64,000 nucleotides of DNA from Granulicella sp. dw_53 (lineage in GTDB: Bacteria; Acidobacteriota; Terriglobia; Terriglobales; Acidobacteriaceae). This document shows, in pieces, positions 1 to 10,527 of this stretch (its first letter is position 1; the number at the start of each line of letters is the position of its first letter). The translations under genes and the position numbers were made by a program. A model generated the notes under the pieces. The model made no database searches and had not been told where the DNA came from. It was given only the letters and a program-made list of their open reading frames with translations. The stretch is from contig NZ_JAAVUR010000005.1 in assembly GCF_018449545.1 (NCBI RefSeq), forward strand, positions 1-64,000. Direction: 5' to 3'.

Positions 1-19
1 GTATTGAGACTCACGAGGG

Positions 20-52
20 CTGCCGGCAGGTGTAGAGGTTCATCGCCGGCAG
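20..52 (+). other. hairpin upstream of rpsJ
   Basis: CTGCCGGC at 20-27 is the exact reverse complement of GCCGGCAG at 45-52. It could be a leader hairpin of the S10 operon or the end of an upstream gene that lies outside the window. No uridine tract follows, so it does not look like an intrinsic terminator. Nothing else can be said of bases 1-91. Confidence 0.25.
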
Positions 53-91
53 TCACTCCAAACGATCTTTGCACTACGAAAGAGACACACC

Positions 92-409
92 ATGGCTGGA
101 CAAAGAATCAGAATTCGTTTGAAGGCGTATGACTACCGCGTGCTGGACACGTCTACCGGCGAGATCGTCGAGACGGCAAAGCGCACCGGAGCTCAGGTCG
201 CCGGACCCATTCCTCTGCCGACGATGAAGAACAAGTACTGCGTTCTGCGCTCGCCCCACGTCGACAAGAAATCCCGTGAGGCATTTGAGATTCGCACCCA
301 CAAACGTCTCATCGACATCCTTGAGCCGACCCAGCAGACCGTAGACGCGCTGATGAAGCTCGATCTGCCTGCGGGCGTCGACGTCGAGATTAAGACCGTT
401 CAGAAGTAG
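92..409 (+). CDS. rpsJ: 30S ribosomal protein S10
   Basis: S10 sits in the head of the small subunit and also acts as NusE, the partner of NusB in transcription antitermination. The 105-residue product matches the usual 100-105 and starts [14 protein letters not shown], a typical S10 N terminus. The extended loop (about residues 42-70, with [14 protein letters not shown]) that contacts 16S rRNA is present. It is the first gene of the S10 operon; the ATG is preceded by AAAGAGA. rplC follows after 66 bases. Confidence 0.98.
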   Translation: MAGQRIRIRLKAYDYRVLDTSTGEIVETAKRTGAQVAGPIPLPTMKNKYCVLRSPHVDKKSREAFEIRTHKRLIDILEPTQQTVDALMKLDLPAGVDVEIKTVQK

Positions 410-475
410 TTCACGCACGACTAACCCGGCAGTGCTGCTGCAGTCCGAACAGCATGATGAGGAAAGGAAATTGAA

Positions 476-1213
476 ATGTCAGTAGTCGGAATTCTCGGTA
501 AAAAAATTGGCATGACCCAGTTGTTCGATGACCGCGGCGACGTTCACCCGGTTACCGTGCTCAAGGCTGGCCCCTGCGTCATCACTCAGCTCAAGACTCT
601 TGCGAAGGACGGCTACGAGGCTGCTCAGATCGGCTACGTCGACTTCATCAAGGCCTCCAAGGTGAACAAGGCCATGACCGGCCACTTCGCAAAGTCAAAC
701 GTTCCCCCTGTTCGGATGATCAAGGAAGTCGGCCTCGAGGCCGTCAAGACGGTCGAAGGCGAAGAGAAGGTCGTCGCCAAGGCTGGCGATCGCATCCTCG
801 TAGACATCTTCTCCGACGAGAAGTTCGTTGACGTCATCGGCACCTCCAAGGGTCGCGGCTTCGCTGGTGTTATTCGCCGCCACGGCTTCGGCGGTGGACC
901 CAAGTCTCACGGACACATGTTCCAGGTGCAGGGTTCGATCGGGGCCTCGTCCTTCCCGTCTCGCGTATTCCCCGGTCAGCGTATGCCTGGCCATATGGGT
1001 CACGCGCAGATCACGGTTCGCAACCTTCGCATCCGCGGCATCGATCTGGAAGATAACCTCCTCCTCGTCGAAGGCGCAGTTCCGGGACCACGGGATGGAT
1101 ACGTCCTCATTTCTAAGGCTAAGGCTCCGCCGCGTGAGCGTCGTGGCTTCGCTGGAAGCACCACTCTCGATCCGTTGAAGGCTTCGAAGAAGGCTGCTCC
1201 GAAGAAGAAGTAA
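476..1213 (+). CDS. rplC: 50S ribosomal protein L3
   Basis: L3 binds near the peptidyl-transferase centre and is an early assembly protein. The product starts MSVVGILGKKIGMTQLFD and contains the long loop that reaches the catalytic centre (GGGPKSHGHMF, then QGSIGASSFPSRVFPG, then GQRMPGHMG). At 245 residues it is longer than E. coli L3 (209); most of the excess is a basic Lys/Ala/Pro-rich C-terminal tail ending KKAAPKKK. The ribosome-binding site is AGGAAAGG, about 6 bases before the ATG. Confidence 0.98.
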   Translation: MSVVGILGKKIGMTQLFDDRGDVHPVTVLKAGPCVITQLKTLAKDGYEAAQIGYVDFIKASKVNKAMTGHFAKSNVPPVRMIKEVGLEAVKTVEGEEKVVAKAGDRILVDIFSDEKFVDVIGTSKGRGFAGVIRRHGFGGGPKSHGHMFQVQGSIGASSFPSRVFPGQRMPGHMGHAQITVRNLRIRGIDLEDNLLLVEGAVPGPRDGYVLISKAKAPPRERRGFAGSTTLDPLKASKKAAPKKK

Positions 1214-1310
1214 AGAAACCAAACAGAGCGGCTCTAGTTTTGGCCTCGAACCGCCTGTAAACAAAGTTTTGGCCCGCCGCATCGATGGCGGGCACGAAGA
1301 GAGAAGGACG

Positions 1311-1988
1311 ATGGCAAACATCAACGTAGTAAATCTCGGTGGAACCAAGGTCGGTGAGTTCGAACTCGTCGACGAGATCTTCGCCGGTGAAATCAACGAT
1401 GCGCTCCTCTGGGAGTCGGTCAAGCACTATCGTGCTGCCCTCCGTCAGGGAACCGCCGCCACCAAGACCCGTAAGAACGTCTCCGGCGCTGGCAAGAAGC
1501 TCTGGAAGCAGAAGGGAACCGGTCGCGCTCGCGTCGGCTCCATCCGTACTCCACTCTGGCGCGGCGGCGGTACGGTCCACGGACCTCAGCCTCGCAGCTA
1601 CGAGTATGCCTTCCCGCAGAAGAAGCTGATGGGCGCCCTGCGCTCTGCTATCGCAGCTAAGATCGCCGACGGTAAGTTCACCATTGTCGACTCGTTCGAA
1701 GTAGCCGAAGCAAAGACCAAGCTCTTCCGCACCGCACTCAACAAGCTCGAAGCCGGCAAGACCACTCTGCTTGTCGAGTCCAGCCGCAAGCTGGACGAGA
1801 AGCTCTACCTTGGTTCGCGCAATCTTGACGGTGTCGAGCTTGTGCTCAGCTCTGAGGTTCACCCCTACGATCTGCTCCGCTACGAGCATGCCATCTTCTC
1901 GAAGGATGCGATCGAGGCCCTGCAGGATACGCTCAAGAAGTTCGTTTCCAAGCGCAGCAAAGCCGCCGCGCAGAAGGAGGTTGCGTAA
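1311..1988 (+). CDS. rplD: 50S ribosomal protein L4
   Basis: L4 lines the peptide exit tunnel and in many bacteria also represses the S10 operon. The start is the ATG at 1311 (MANINVVNLGGTKVGEFEL), because AGAGAAGGA lies just before it; an earlier in-frame start at 1269 would add a tail without homology. The tunnel loop (KKLWKQKGTGRARVGS, then RGGGTVHGP) is complete. The product is 225 residues. Its TAA shares one base with the ATG of rplW, so the two are translationally coupled. Confidence 0.98.
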   Translation: MANINVVNLGGTKVGEFELVDEIFAGEINDALLWESVKHYRAALRQGTAATKTRKNVSGAGKKLWKQKGTGRARVGSIRTPLWRGGGTVHGPQPRSYEYAFPQKKLMGALRSAIAAKIADGKFTIVDSFEVAEAKTKLFRTALNKLEAGKTTLLVESSRKLDEKLYLGSRNLDGVELVLSSEVHPYDLLRYEHAIFSKDAIEALQDTLKKFVSKRSKAAAQKEVA

Positions 1989-2281
1989 TGCCAACTCTCT
2001 ATACCGTCATTCGTCGCCCCCTCATCACCGAGAAGGGCATGACCGTCAAGGAGACGCAGAACACCCTCGTCTTCGAGGTCGCCCTCAAGGCTACCAAGAC
2101 CGAAGTCAAGCAGGCCGTCGAGACGCTCTTCAAGGTCAAGGTCACCGGTGTTCGCACCGCGACCGTCGAAGGCAAGGAGCGTCGCCGTGGAAAGTTCTCC
2201 GGCTACCGCCCCGACTGGAAGAAGGCTTACGTTCGCCTCAAAGAGGGCGAGAAGATGCCGGAATACCTCAACAGCCTGTAA
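1988..2281 (+). CDS. rplW: 50S ribosomal protein L23
   Basis: L23 lies at the tunnel exit and docks trigger factor and the signal recognition particle. The 97-residue product has the family signature VIRRPLITEKG near the N terminus and VTGVRTATVEGKERRRGK in the central loop. The start codon overlaps the rplD stop by one base; the ribosome-binding site AAGGAGG lies inside the end of rplD. Confidence 0.98.
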   Translation: MPTLYTVIRRPLITEKGMTVKETQNTLVFEVALKATKTEVKQAVETLFKVKVTGVRTATVEGKERRRGKFSGYRPDWKKAYVRLKEGEKMPEYLNSL

Positions 2282-2373
2282 CCGCGAGCAGCCACTAGAC
2301 TCAGCCGCACGTATCAGATATCAGGAACCGAAGCGCAGCAGGGAAGCCAGCCGCGCGGGCAAGGAATAAGACG

Positions 2374-3198
<825 letters not shown>

Positions 3199-3311
3199 GA
3201 AGAAGCAATTCGGCAAAGTTTTAGTTTTCGGATCTTTAGCAACACCAAGTCTCGCAAGCAAGAGATTCGTCGTATCCAGCATCGCAACAAAGAAAGTCGG
3301 AGCTCAGCACA

Positions 3312-3599
3312 ATGTCACGTTCAGCGAAAAAAGGTCCTTTCATCGACGAGCACCTCATGTCCAAGATCACCGGCATGAACCAGATCAACGAGAAGAAGGT
3401 CCTGCGCACTTGGTCCCGCCGGTCCACGATCCACCCGGACTTCGTCGGTCACACCATCGCCGTTCACAATGGCCGCAAGTTCATCCCGGTCTACGTGACG
3501 GAGAACATGGTCGGCCACAAGCTCGGCGAGTTCTCGGCCACCCGCACCTTCAAGGGCCACTCCGCACGCGCTGCTGAGACCTCCGCGAAGCCAAAATAA
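3312..3599 (+). CDS. rpsS: 30S ribosomal protein S19
   Basis: S19 pairs with S13 in the head of the small subunit and contacts the A-site finger. The 95-residue product starts [16 protein letters not shown] and contains [20 protein letters not shown] and [16 protein letters not shown], both family signatures. The 113-base gap before it holds no other gene. rplV follows 49 bases downstream. Confidence 0.98.
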   Translation: MSRSAKKGPFIDEHLMSKITGMNQINEKKVLRTWSRRSTIHPDFVGHTIAVHNGRKFIPVYVTENMVGHKLGEFSATRTFKGHSARAAETSAKPK

Positions 3600-3648
3600 G
3601 AGCTTCATAACAAGATCTTTGCATTTTCGATTTTAGGAAGAAGAAGTC

Positions 3649-4161
3649 ATGGCTAAGACAGTAGAAAAAATTCGAGAGTTCCGCGCCGAGGCGAAGTTCC
3701 AGCGCACCAGCCCGCAGAAGGCCAAGCTCGTCCTCGACCTCATCAAGGGCCTCCGCGTGGAGCAGGCGCTCAACACCGTCCACTTCAGCACCAAGAAGAT
3801 GGCTCCGGTCATCGAGAAGGTCCTCCGTTCCGCGATTCAGAACGCCAACTACGTCTCGCAGGAGCAGGGTCTGGATGTCGATGTCGACAACCTCTACGTC
3901 CGCACCGCGATCGCGAACGAAGGCCCGCGCATGAAGCGTATCCGTCCTGCCCCAATGGGTCGCGCGTTCCGCTATCAGCGCAGGATGGCTCACATCATCG
4001 TGACGGTCGCGGAAAAGACCTCAGAAGCCTCGCAGAGCGCCTCGAAGGCAGATACTACCGCCGCCCCGGTCGCGAAGAAGGCCGCCAAGAAAACTGCCGT
4101 CAAGTCCGCAGCCAAGAATCCGGCCGCGAAGAAGGCAGCCTCCAAGAAAGCCGCGAAGTAA
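3649..4161 (+). CDS. rplV: 50S ribosomal protein L22 with lysine/alanine-rich tail
   Basis: L22 lines the exit tunnel opposite L4. Residues 1 to about 122 are a normal L22, ending in the beta-hairpin region (RMKRIRPAPMGRAFRYQRR) and HIIVTVAEK. About 48 more residues follow, a low-complexity tail of Ala, Lys, Ser and Thr with repeated AAKK blocks, bringing the protein to 170 residues against about 110 in E. coli. Similar basic tails occur in L22 of several phyla; this one is probably disordered and RNA-binding (inference). Confidence 0.97.
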   Translation: MAKTVEKIREFRAEAKFQRTSPQKAKLVLDLIKGLRVEQALNTVHFSTKKMAPVIEKVLRSAIQNANYVSQEQGLDVDVDNLYVRTAIANEGPRMKRIRPAPMGRAFRYQRRMAHIIVTVAEKTSEASQSASKADTTAAPVAKKAAKKTAVKSAAKNPAAKKAASKKAAK

Positions 4162-4240
4162 GCGGAGTTCTTGTAAACTTAAAGTTTTGCAATACTGCCC
4201 GCCGGCTCAACCGGTATCGGGCACGGAGTAAAGGGAAGCT

Positions 4241-4915
<675 letters not shown>

Positions 4916-4984
4916 TTTTTCCCCGGCCTTGCCGGAGTTTTCAGGGGAGCCAAGCCTCCCCGATAGAGTGAAGAGGGTTTTCTT

Positions 4985-5419
4985 ATGTTGATGCCAAAGA
5001 AGGTCAAGTATCGCAAGCAACAACGCGGTCGTATGTGCGGCAAGGCGTGGCGCGGATCCGATCTCTCGTTCGGCGACTTCGGCCTCAAGGTCATGGAGTG
5101 CGGTTACATCACCGACCGCCAGATCGAGGCCAGCCGTATCGCCATGACACGTTTCATTAAGCGTGGCGGAAAGGTATGGCTGCGTCTCTTCCCGGACAAG
5201 CCCATCACCAAGAAGCCTGCCGAAACCCGTATGGGTAAGGGTAAAGGCGCTCCGGATCACTGGGTCGCCGTTGTTCGACCCGGCAAGATCCTGTTCGAGA
5301 TGGAAGGCGTTACGCCCGAGTTGGCTCGTGAGGCCATGCGTCTCGCGTCCCACAAGCTCCCGCTTAAGACCAGCTTCGTTATGCGCCACGACGTCAAGGC
5401 GACCGTTGCTGCCAAGTAG
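4985..5419 (+). CDS. rplP: 50S ribosomal protein L16
   Basis: L16 helps place tRNA in the A site and is added late in large-subunit assembly. The 144-residue product starts [17 protein letters not shown] and contains [16 protein letters not shown] and [19 protein letters not shown], typical of the family; length is normal (136-145). The start at 4985 is the first of two nearby ATGs (4985 and 4991); the second gives MPKKVKYRK, the more usual N terminus, so the true start could be two codons later. Confidence 0.98.
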   Translation: MLMPKKVKYRKQQRGRMCGKAWRGSDLSFGDFGLKVMECGYITDRQIEASRIAMTRFIKRGGKVWLRLFPDKPITKKPAETRMGKGKGAPDHWVAVVRPGKILFEMEGVTPELAREAMRLASHKLPLKTSFVMRHDVKATVAAK

Positions 5420-5446
5420 TATCTACAAGTTTGAAGGAAGATAACC

Positions 5447-5722
5447 ATGGAACTCGAAAAGATCCGCAATCTCAGTGACGAAGAGCTCATCAAGCAGCAG
5501 GCCGTAGCCGGCGAGCAGCTCTTCCGTATCCGTTTTCAGAAGTCGCTCGGCAATACCGAGGGTCTTAAGAAGCTGCGCACTCTGAAGCTCGATATCGCAC
5601 GCATTCAGACCGTCGCCCGCCAGCGCACCCTCGCAGCCGACAAGGCAGCGAATCCGGTCGTTGCTAACGTCGCCCCGGCCAAGAGCACACGCACCGCCCG
5701 CAAGAAAGCGAAGAAGGTCTAA
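5447..5722 (+). CDS. rpmC: 50S ribosomal protein L29
   Basis: L29 lies near the tunnel exit beside L23. The first 65 residues form the usual coiled hairpin (MELEKIRNLSDEELIKQQA, then LFRIRFQKSLGNTEGLKKLR). About 25 further residues form an Ala/Lys/Arg-rich tail ending RTARKKAKKV, so the product (91 residues) is longer than E. coli L29 (63). The ribosome-binding site AAGGAAG lies 7 bases before the ATG. rpsQ starts two bases after its stop. Confidence 0.97.
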   Translation: MELEKIRNLSDEELIKQQAVAGEQLFRIRFQKSLGNTEGLKKLRTLKLDIARIQTVARQRTLAADKAANPVVANVAPAKSTRTARKKAKKV

Positions 5723-5724
5723 TT

Positions 5725-6069
5725 ATGGCAGACACTACCAACACCCCCGTAGCTGCGTCCTCCGAGACTCCAGCCTCCCGTCGTAACGAGAAGGTCGGGC
5801 TCGTCGTCTCCACCAAGATGCAGAAGACCATCGTGGTCGAGATCGAGATGCGCAAGGCTCACCCGAAGTACAAACGCGTGCTCAAGTCCAACAAGAAGTT
5901 CTATGCCCACGACGAGCAAAACTCCGCTCGCGTCGGTGACGTCGTCCGCATTCGCGAGGCCCGTCCGCTCTCCAAGCTCAAGCGCTGGTCGCTTGAGGAG
6001 ATCGTTCGCCGCTCCTCGCTCTCGCTCGCCGACGACAAGAAGGCAGCCGCTGCGGCGGAAGCCAAGTAA
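5725..6069 (+). CDS. rpsQ: 30S ribosomal protein S17
   Basis: S17 is a primary 16S rRNA binder with an OB fold. The core (KVGLVVSTKMQKTIVVEIE, then HPKYKRVLKSNKKFYAHDE, then GDVVRIREARPLSKLKRW) is intact. It is framed by a Thr/Ser/Ala-rich N-terminal extension of about 20 residues and an Ala/Lys-rich C-terminal tail, giving 114 residues against 84 in E. coli. The gene starts two bases after rpmC. Confidence 0.97.
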   Translation: MADTTNTPVAASSETPASRRNEKVGLVVSTKMQKTIVVEIEMRKAHPKYKRVLKSNKKFYAHDEQNSARVGDVVRIREARPLSKLKRWSLEEIVRRSSLSLADDKKAAAAAEAK

Positions 6070-6161
6070 TTCGGTCGGTGCCATGCAGTTCGGCACCAGC
6101 CAGGTAACACCCAGATTTCACGCCGGGCCCATGCCCAGGCCGCATTACCAGGAGAATAACG

Positions 6162-6533
6162 ATGTCAGTACAAATGAGAACGATGCTTGACGTGGCCGAC
6201 AACTCCGGCGCCCGCAAGTTGCAGGTGATCCTGCCTCTCGGTGGTGGACTTGGCAAGAAGGCCGGCCTCGGCGACGTCGTCACCGCCGCGGTCAAGGAAG
6301 CCTCCCCCGATGGCACTGTAAAAAAGGGTAAAGTAGTAAAGGCTGTCATCGTCCGTACCCGCAAGGAATACCGTCGCCGGGACGGCACCTACATCCGCTT
6401 CGACCAGAACGCCGCTGTCGTGATCAACGATGCGAACGAGCCGGTCGGAACCCGTGTCTTTGGACCGGTCGCCCGTGAGCTTCGCGAGAAGAAGTTTCTC
6501 AAGATCGTCTCCCTCGCCCCCGAAGTCATCTAG
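6162..6533 (+). CDS. rplN: 50S ribosomal protein L14
   Basis: L14 forms an intersubunit bridge with 16S rRNA and is the docking site for the silencing factor RsfS. The 123-residue product has standard length, starts [19 protein letters not shown] and contains [20 protein letters not shown] and [22 protein letters not shown]. The ribosome-binding site is AGGAGAA. By the E. coli convention this is the first gene of the spc segment. Confidence 0.98.
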   Translation: MSVQMRTMLDVADNSGARKLQVILPLGGGLGKKAGLGDVVTAAVKEASPDGTVKKGKVVKAVIVRTRKEYRRRDGTYIRFDQNAAVVINDANEPVGTRVFGPVARELREKKFLKIVSLAPEVI

Positions 6534-6640
6534 TCTTTCGCCGTCGCCCTCGGGCGGCGCCAAACCGGAGTCCGGCTCCGTGGTCGCTTATTAGAGGACA
6601 TCCTCTGCTGCTACCGGTTCGTCGAGAAAAAGAGAGAATC

Positions 6641-6970
6641 ATGGCAAGCTTCAAGATCAAGCGCAACGATAAAGTCGAAGTCATCGCAGGCAAAGACAAG
6701 GGCAAGCAGGGTCGCGTTCTCCGCGTCATCGCGGAGAAAGACCGTCTCCTGGTTGAAGGCGTCATGATGGTCAAAAAGCACGTCAAGCCCAACCCTCAGC
6801 GCAACATCAAGGGTGGCATCGCCGAGCAGGAATCGACGATCCATATCTCGAACGTGATGTTGCTCGACGCCGAAGGTAATAAAACTCGCGTCGGCTTCCG
6901 CATCGAAGGCGACAAGAAGGTTCGTTTCGCGAAGTCCAGCGGCAACTCGATCGCTGAGAAAAAGAAGTAA
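6641..6970 (+). CDS. rplX: 50S ribosomal protein L24
   Basis: L24 is one of the initiators of large-subunit assembly and carries a KOW domain. The KOW motif is visible as [20 protein letters not shown] (residues 9-28), followed by [14 protein letters not shown] and the C-terminal KTRVGFRI. The 109-residue product is normal. A 107-base spacer with a GC-rich imperfect hairpin precedes it; 128 bases with a CTAATCCCT-type repeat follow it. Confidence 0.98.
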   Translation: MASFKIKRNDKVEVIAGKDKGKQGRVLRVIAEKDRLLVEGVMMVKKHVKPNPQRNIKGGIAEQESTIHISNVMLLDAEGNKTRVGFRIEGDKKVRFAKSSGNSIAEKKK

Positions 6971-7010
6971 GGCTTCAAAGAGTATACGGATGAGGTTTTG
7001 TTAGCTAAGA

Positions 7011-7036
7011 CCTAATCCCTAACCTCTAATCCCTGA
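7011..7036. repeat. CTAATCCCTAACC intergenic repeat, copy 1
   Basis: CCTAATCCCTAACCTCTAAT followed by CCCTGA lies between rplX and rplE. The same words occur at 18148-18178 beside the four-helix-bundle gene and at 28917-28936 at the end of rimP. Just upstream, GAGGTT at 6992-6997 complements AACCTC at 7021-7026, so the stretch could fold back. Function unknown; it may be the footprint of a small element (inference). Confidence 0.55.
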
Positions 7037-7098
7037 ATAAAGGTTCACCCCACGAAACGGTACCCACTCCGGAACCGTGGAGAAAGCGAAGAGCAATC

Positions 7099-7647
7099 AT
7101 GGCAGCACGTTTTAGAGAGAAGTACGACACTGAGATCAAGCAGTCTCTGGCCAAGGAACTCAACATCACGAATACGATGGCGATTCCCAAGCTGGAAAAG
7201 ATCGTCATTAACATGGGCCTCGGCGAAGCCACCCAGAACGTCAAGATCATGGATCCCCTGGTCGCCGACCTTGCTGCGATCGCCGGTCAGAAGCCTGTAA
7301 CCACCAAGGCCAAGAAGTCCATCGCCGCTTTCAAGGTCCGCGAAGGTATGCCGATCGGCGCCATGGTTACCTTGCGTGGCGACAAGATGTATGAGTTCCT
7401 CGACCGCCTCATCTCGATCGCTCTTCCTCGCGTTCGCGACTTCCGTGGTGTCTCCTCGAAGAGCTTCGATGGCCGCGGCAACTACACCTTGGGCCTGCGC
7501 GACCAGCTCATCTTCGCCGAAATCGATTACGCCAAGGTGGACAAGCTCAAGGGTATGAACGTCACCATCGTTACCACCGCGAAGGACGATAACGGTGCCC
7601 GCGCTCTCCTCAAGGGATTTGGTATGCCCTTCCGCGTCGGCGCATAA
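7099..7647 (+). CDS. rplE: 50S ribosomal protein L5
   Basis: L5 binds 5S rRNA and contacts P-site tRNA. The 182-residue product has standard length, with the family motifs [16 protein letters not shown] at about residues 32-47, [37 protein letters not shown] and the C-terminal [19 protein letters not shown]. The ATG at 7099 is preceded by GGAGAAAGCGAAGAG. Confidence 0.98.
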   Translation: MAARFREKYDTEIKQSLAKELNITNTMAIPKLEKIVINMGLGEATQNVKIMDPLVADLAAIAGQKPVTTKAKKSIAAFKVREGMPIGAMVTLRGDKMYEFLDRLISIALPRVRDFRGVSSKSFDGRGNYTLGLRDQLIFAEIDYAKVDKLKGMNVTIVTTAKDDNGARALLKGFGMPFRVGA

Positions 7648-7691
7648 AGAATTCAAATAGAATTAAGACTTACAGATAGCGAGCACAAAAC

Positions 7692-7877
7692 ATGGCAACT
7701 ACCGCAAAACGCGTCAAAGATGCAAGACCCCCGAAGTTCAAGTCCCGCCAGCACAACCGTTGCCAGCTCTGCGGTCGTCCTCGCGCGTTCCTGCGCAAGT
7801 TCGGCTGCTGCCGTCTTTGCTTCCGTTCTCTCGCGCTCAAGGGCGAGATTCCGGGCGTCGTCAAATCGAGCTGGTAA
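7692..7877 (+). CDS. rpsN: 30S ribosomal protein S14, zinc-binding short form (type Z)
   Basis: S14 sits in the head of the small subunit. This is the 61-residue form with four cysteines arranged CQLC (about 24-27) and CRLC (about 40-43), which bind one zinc ion. The C terminus [11 protein letters not shown] is the standard ending. Zinc-dependent S14 is often replaced by a cysteine-free paralogue under zinc starvation; no such paralogue is in this window. Confidence 0.98.
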   Translation: MATTAKRVKDARPPKFKSRQHNRCQLCGRPRAFLRKFGCCRLCFRSLALKGEIPGVVKSSW

Positions 7878-8055
7878 GACTTTAGCTACGTCTGCTGATA
7901 GGATAGAGCTACCAATCGGCTACTCCAGAGACCTCATTCGAGCTCACGCTTAGGATGCAGCAGTCTGGAAGCACCGCAACAGCATCACCGCAGTAACATC
8001 CCCGCTGGTTCTCTCGAGAGATACTCGTGAGCGAACGGGGGATGAAGGAGAATGA

Positions 8056-8454
8056 ATGAACCTCACCGATCCTGTAGCAGACTTCCTGACCCGCATCCGT
8101 AACTCTATCCGCGCCCGTCACCAGAAACTCGACGTGCCTGCCTCCAAGCTGAAGGCCGAGATCGCCCGTATCCTCAAAGAAGAGGGCTACATTGCGAACT
8201 ACAAGCCCACGGAAGAGAACGGCATGAAGGTCATTCGCGTCTACCTCAAGTACGGCCCGAACAACGAAGCCGTAATCCGCGACCTGCAGCGCGTCTCTCG
8301 TCCCGGCTGCCGCGTATACCTCGGCCGCGATGAGATTCGCCGCGTACAGGGCGGTCTCGGCATCTCCATCATGACCACCCCCAAGGGCGTCATGACCGGC
8401 CGTCAGGCCCGCCGCGAAGGTGTTGGCGGCGAGATCCTCTGCGAAGTCTGGTAG
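8056..8454 (+). CDS. rpsH: 30S ribosomal protein S8
   Basis: S8 binds the central domain of 16S rRNA and in E. coli represses the spc operon. The 132-residue product has standard length, starting MNLTDPVADFLTRIRN and ending GVGGEILCEVW, both diagnostic. The ATG follows AAGGAGAATGA. A 178-base spacer separates it from rpsN. Confidence 0.98.
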   Translation: MNLTDPVADFLTRIRNSIRARHQKLDVPASKLKAEIARILKEEGYIANYKPTEENGMKVIRVYLKYGPNNEAVIRDLQRVSRPGCRVYLGRDEIRRVQGGLGISIMTTPKGVMTGRQARREGVGGEILCEVW

Positions 8455-8478
8455 TTCGATCCTGGAATTTGAACTCGA

Positions 8479-8536
8479 ACTGATTCGTGGTGCCTTGGCT
8501 CTACGAATCAGTCGCAATAAAAAGGGGCTTTGCCCC
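8479..8536 (+). other. two hairpins between rpsH and rplF
   Basis: ACTGATTCGT (8479-8488) pairs perfectly with ACGAATCAGT (8503-8512) around a 14-base loop. GGGGC (8524-8528) and GCCCC (8532-8536) then form a second short stem. No uridine run follows, so these are more likely RNA-processing or translational control structures than a terminator (inference). Confidence 0.45.
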
Positions 8537-8610
8537 GGGCGCTAACCCGCCAGGCTGCAGTGGAACAGGTCTCAACCCTGCGACTCGCAAGCCATAGAAA
8601 AGGATTCATC

Positions 8611-9156
8611 ATGTCCCGTATTGGCAAAAAGCCGATCCCCATGCCTGCCGGCGTCAAGTACACCGTAAGCGAGAACGGCAACACTGTCCTGGTCGAAGGG
8701 CCGAAGGGCAAGGTCACTGCCATGCTCCCCGGCGGAATCACGCTGGTCCAGAAGGACGGCCATCTCATCGCCGAGCGCGAGACCGATAAACAGGCAGCCT
8801 TCCACGGCCTCGCCCGCGCACTGGTCTTCAACGCCGTTACCGGAGTGACCACCGGCTGGACGAAGGATCTCGACATCGTCGGTATTGGTTACCGCGCGGA
8901 GCTCAAGGGCAAGGGAATGGTCGTCTTCACCCTCGGCTACTCTCATCCCATCGAGTTTCCCCTGCCTACCGGCATTGACGTTACCATCGATCCCAAGCAG
9001 ACCCACCTGACTATCTCCGGTATCGACCGGCAGAAGGTGGGCCAGGTCGCCGCCGACATGCGTTCGCTTCGCAAGCCCGATCCCTACAAGAACAAGGGCG
9101 TCCGTTACACCGGCGAGAAGCTCAAGAAGAAGGTCGGAAAGACCGGAGCCAAGTAA
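8611..9156 (+). CDS. rplF: 50S ribosomal protein L6
   Basis: L6 lies at the factor-binding site of the large subunit. The start is the ATG at 8611 ([15 protein letters not shown]), with AAAAGGA before it; the reading frame stays open upstream but without L6 similarity. Both homologous halves are present, and the C-terminal signature [14 protein letters not shown] is intact. The product is 181 residues, normal for L6. Confidence 0.98.
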   Translation: MSRIGKKPIPMPAGVKYTVSENGNTVLVEGPKGKVTAMLPGGITLVQKDGHLIAERETDKQAAFHGLARALVFNAVTGVTTGWTKDLDIVGIGYRAELKGKGMVVFTLGYSHPIEFPLPTGIDVTIDPKQTHLTISGIDRQKVGQVAADMRSLRKPDPYKNKGVRYTGEKLKKKVGKTGAK

Positions 9157-9162
9157 TCAATC

Positions 9163-9212
9163 TGCGGGGCAGAGTTTTGAGGATCTTGGTATCCTTAATT
9201 CTCCGCCCCGCA
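9163..9212 (+). other. two-tier hairpin between rplF and rplR
   Basis: TGCGGGGC (9163-9170) pairs with GCCCCGCA (9205-9212), enclosing an inner stem AGGAT (9180-9184) with ATCCT (9191-9195). There is no terminal uridine tract and translation must continue downstream. It may be a processing or regulatory structure inside the spc transcript (inference). Confidence 0.45.
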
Positions 9213-9275
9213 CAACGTATCAATCACCGAACGTCGTCAGCACTCTGGCGACGCCACTAGGAAGGAAAGCGAACC

Positions 9276-9641
9276 ATGATCAATCCCCGTCAACGCAATG
9301 TCATCCGCCAGCGCGTTCACACGCGCATCCGCGAGAAGATGTCCGGCACCGCCGAGCGTCCCCGCCTCAACGTCTATCGCTCGCTCAACCACATCTACAC
9401 CCAGCTCATCGACGATCTCAACGGGGTAACCATCGCCTCCGCCTCGTCTTTCGGCAAAAAGGGTGTAGAGAAGGTCTACGGCGGCAACGTCGCGGCAGCC
9501 GCTGAAGTCGGCAAGCTCATCGCTCAGCGCGCTCAGGAAAAGGGCATCAAGAAGGTCGTATTCGATCGTGGCGGCTATCTCTACCACGGTCGCGTCAAGG
9601 CTCTCGCCGACGCCGCCCGCGAAGCGGGTCTCGACTTCTAG
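9276..9641 (+). CDS. rplR: 50S ribosomal protein L18
   Basis: L18 binds 5S rRNA. The 121-residue product has the family motifs [20 protein letters not shown] at residues 29-48, the C-terminal [20 protein letters not shown] and AREAGLDF. Length is normal (117-122). AGGAAAG lies shortly before the ATG. Confidence 0.98.
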   Translation: MINPRQRNVIRQRVHTRIREKMSGTAERPRLNVYRSLNHIYTQLIDDLNGVTIASASSFGKKGVEKVYGGNVAAAAEVGKLIAQRAQEKGIKKVVFDRGGYLYHGRVKALADAAREAGLDF

Positions 9642-9703
9642 TCCAGCCTTACCAAGATTCTCCCGGCGCCCGGAGCGGGTAGCCAGAAAGCGACACAAAG
9701 ATT

Positions 9704-10210
9704 ATGGTCACCAAGAAAAAGATCGACGCGAATCGCCTCAACCTCAAGGACGAGGTTGTCTCCATCAATCGCGTCACCAAGGTCGTCAAGGGCGGTAAGA
9801 ACATGTCCTTCGCCGCGCTCGTCGTCATCGGAGATCCCGGTGAAGGCATCGTCGGCTACGGCTCGGGCAAGGCCAAGGAAGTTCCCCAGGCCATCCGCAA
9901 GGGCATCGAAGCTGCCAAGAAGAACCTGCACAAGGTCAACCTCACTGAGACCACCATTCCGCACCAAGTACTTGGTCACTTCGGCGCCGGTCAGGTTATG
10001 CTCAAGCCCGCTGCAGAGGGTACTGGAGTCATCGCCGGCAAGACGGTTCGCGCCGTCATGACCGCCGCTGGCATCCAGAACGTGTTGACCAAGTCTCTTG
10101 GCACCGCGAACCCCCACAACGTTATCAAGGCCACCTTCGACGCTCTCATTCAGCTTCGCAACAAGGCCGAAGTAGCCGCCCTGCGCGGTAAAGCAGTGGA
10201 AGAGCTCTAA
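9704..10210 (+). CDS. rpsE: 30S ribosomal protein S5
   Basis: S5 guards translational accuracy beside S4. The 168-residue product has the double-stranded-RNA-binding N-terminal domain with [20 protein letters not shown] and the C-terminal domain with [18 protein letters not shown] and [13 protein letters not shown]. The start gives [18 protein letters not shown]. Length is normal. Confidence 0.98.
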   Translation: MVTKKKIDANRLNLKDEVVSINRVTKVVKGGKNMSFAALVVIGDPGEGIVGYGSGKAKEVPQAIRKGIEAAKKNLHKVNLTETTIPHQVLGHFGAGQVMLKPAAEGTGVIAGKTVRAVMTAAGIQNVLTKSLGTANPHNVIKATFDALIQLRNKAEVAALRGKAVEEL

Positions 10211-10248
10211 GCTCAACCCTGTTCCAAAAGATCCAGAGGAGCTCTATC

Positions 10249-10443
10249 ATGGCTGACACCAACGCTATCGCCAAAATCAAGCTGCAGTACTTCCGTTCCA
10301 AGATCTGCACCCCGGTCAAGCACAAGCTCGTCATCAAGGGCCTCGGCTTCACCCGTCTCAACCAGATCGTCGAGCGCGAAGACACCCCTTCCGTCCGCGG
10401 CATGGTCGCCAAGGTGCCGCACTTGGTCCGCGTCGTAAACTAA
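10249..10443 (+). CDS. rpmD: 50S ribosomal protein L30
   Basis: L30 is a small protein of the large subunit. The 64-residue product contains IKLQYFRSKICTPVKHKL and IKGLGFTRLNQIVEREDTPS, which match the family, and ends KVPHLVRVVN. The ribosome-binding site AGAGGAG lies before the ATG. It has the expected place between rpsE and rplO. Confidence 0.97.
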   Translation: MADTNAIAKIKLQYFRSKICTPVKHKLVIKGLGFTRLNQIVEREDTPSVRGMVAKVPHLVRVVN

Positions 10444-10527
10444 TCTCTGTGCCAGGGCGTAACCTTAGCCCACTAAAATGCGAGTCGCTGGACCAACGAG
10501 TCCACCGGCGTTAAGCGAGGAAACACA

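Noticed and set aside
695..1423. Minus-strand open frames across the ribosomal cluster
   Set aside because: All lie opposite secure ribosomal-protein genes and have no similarity to known proteins.
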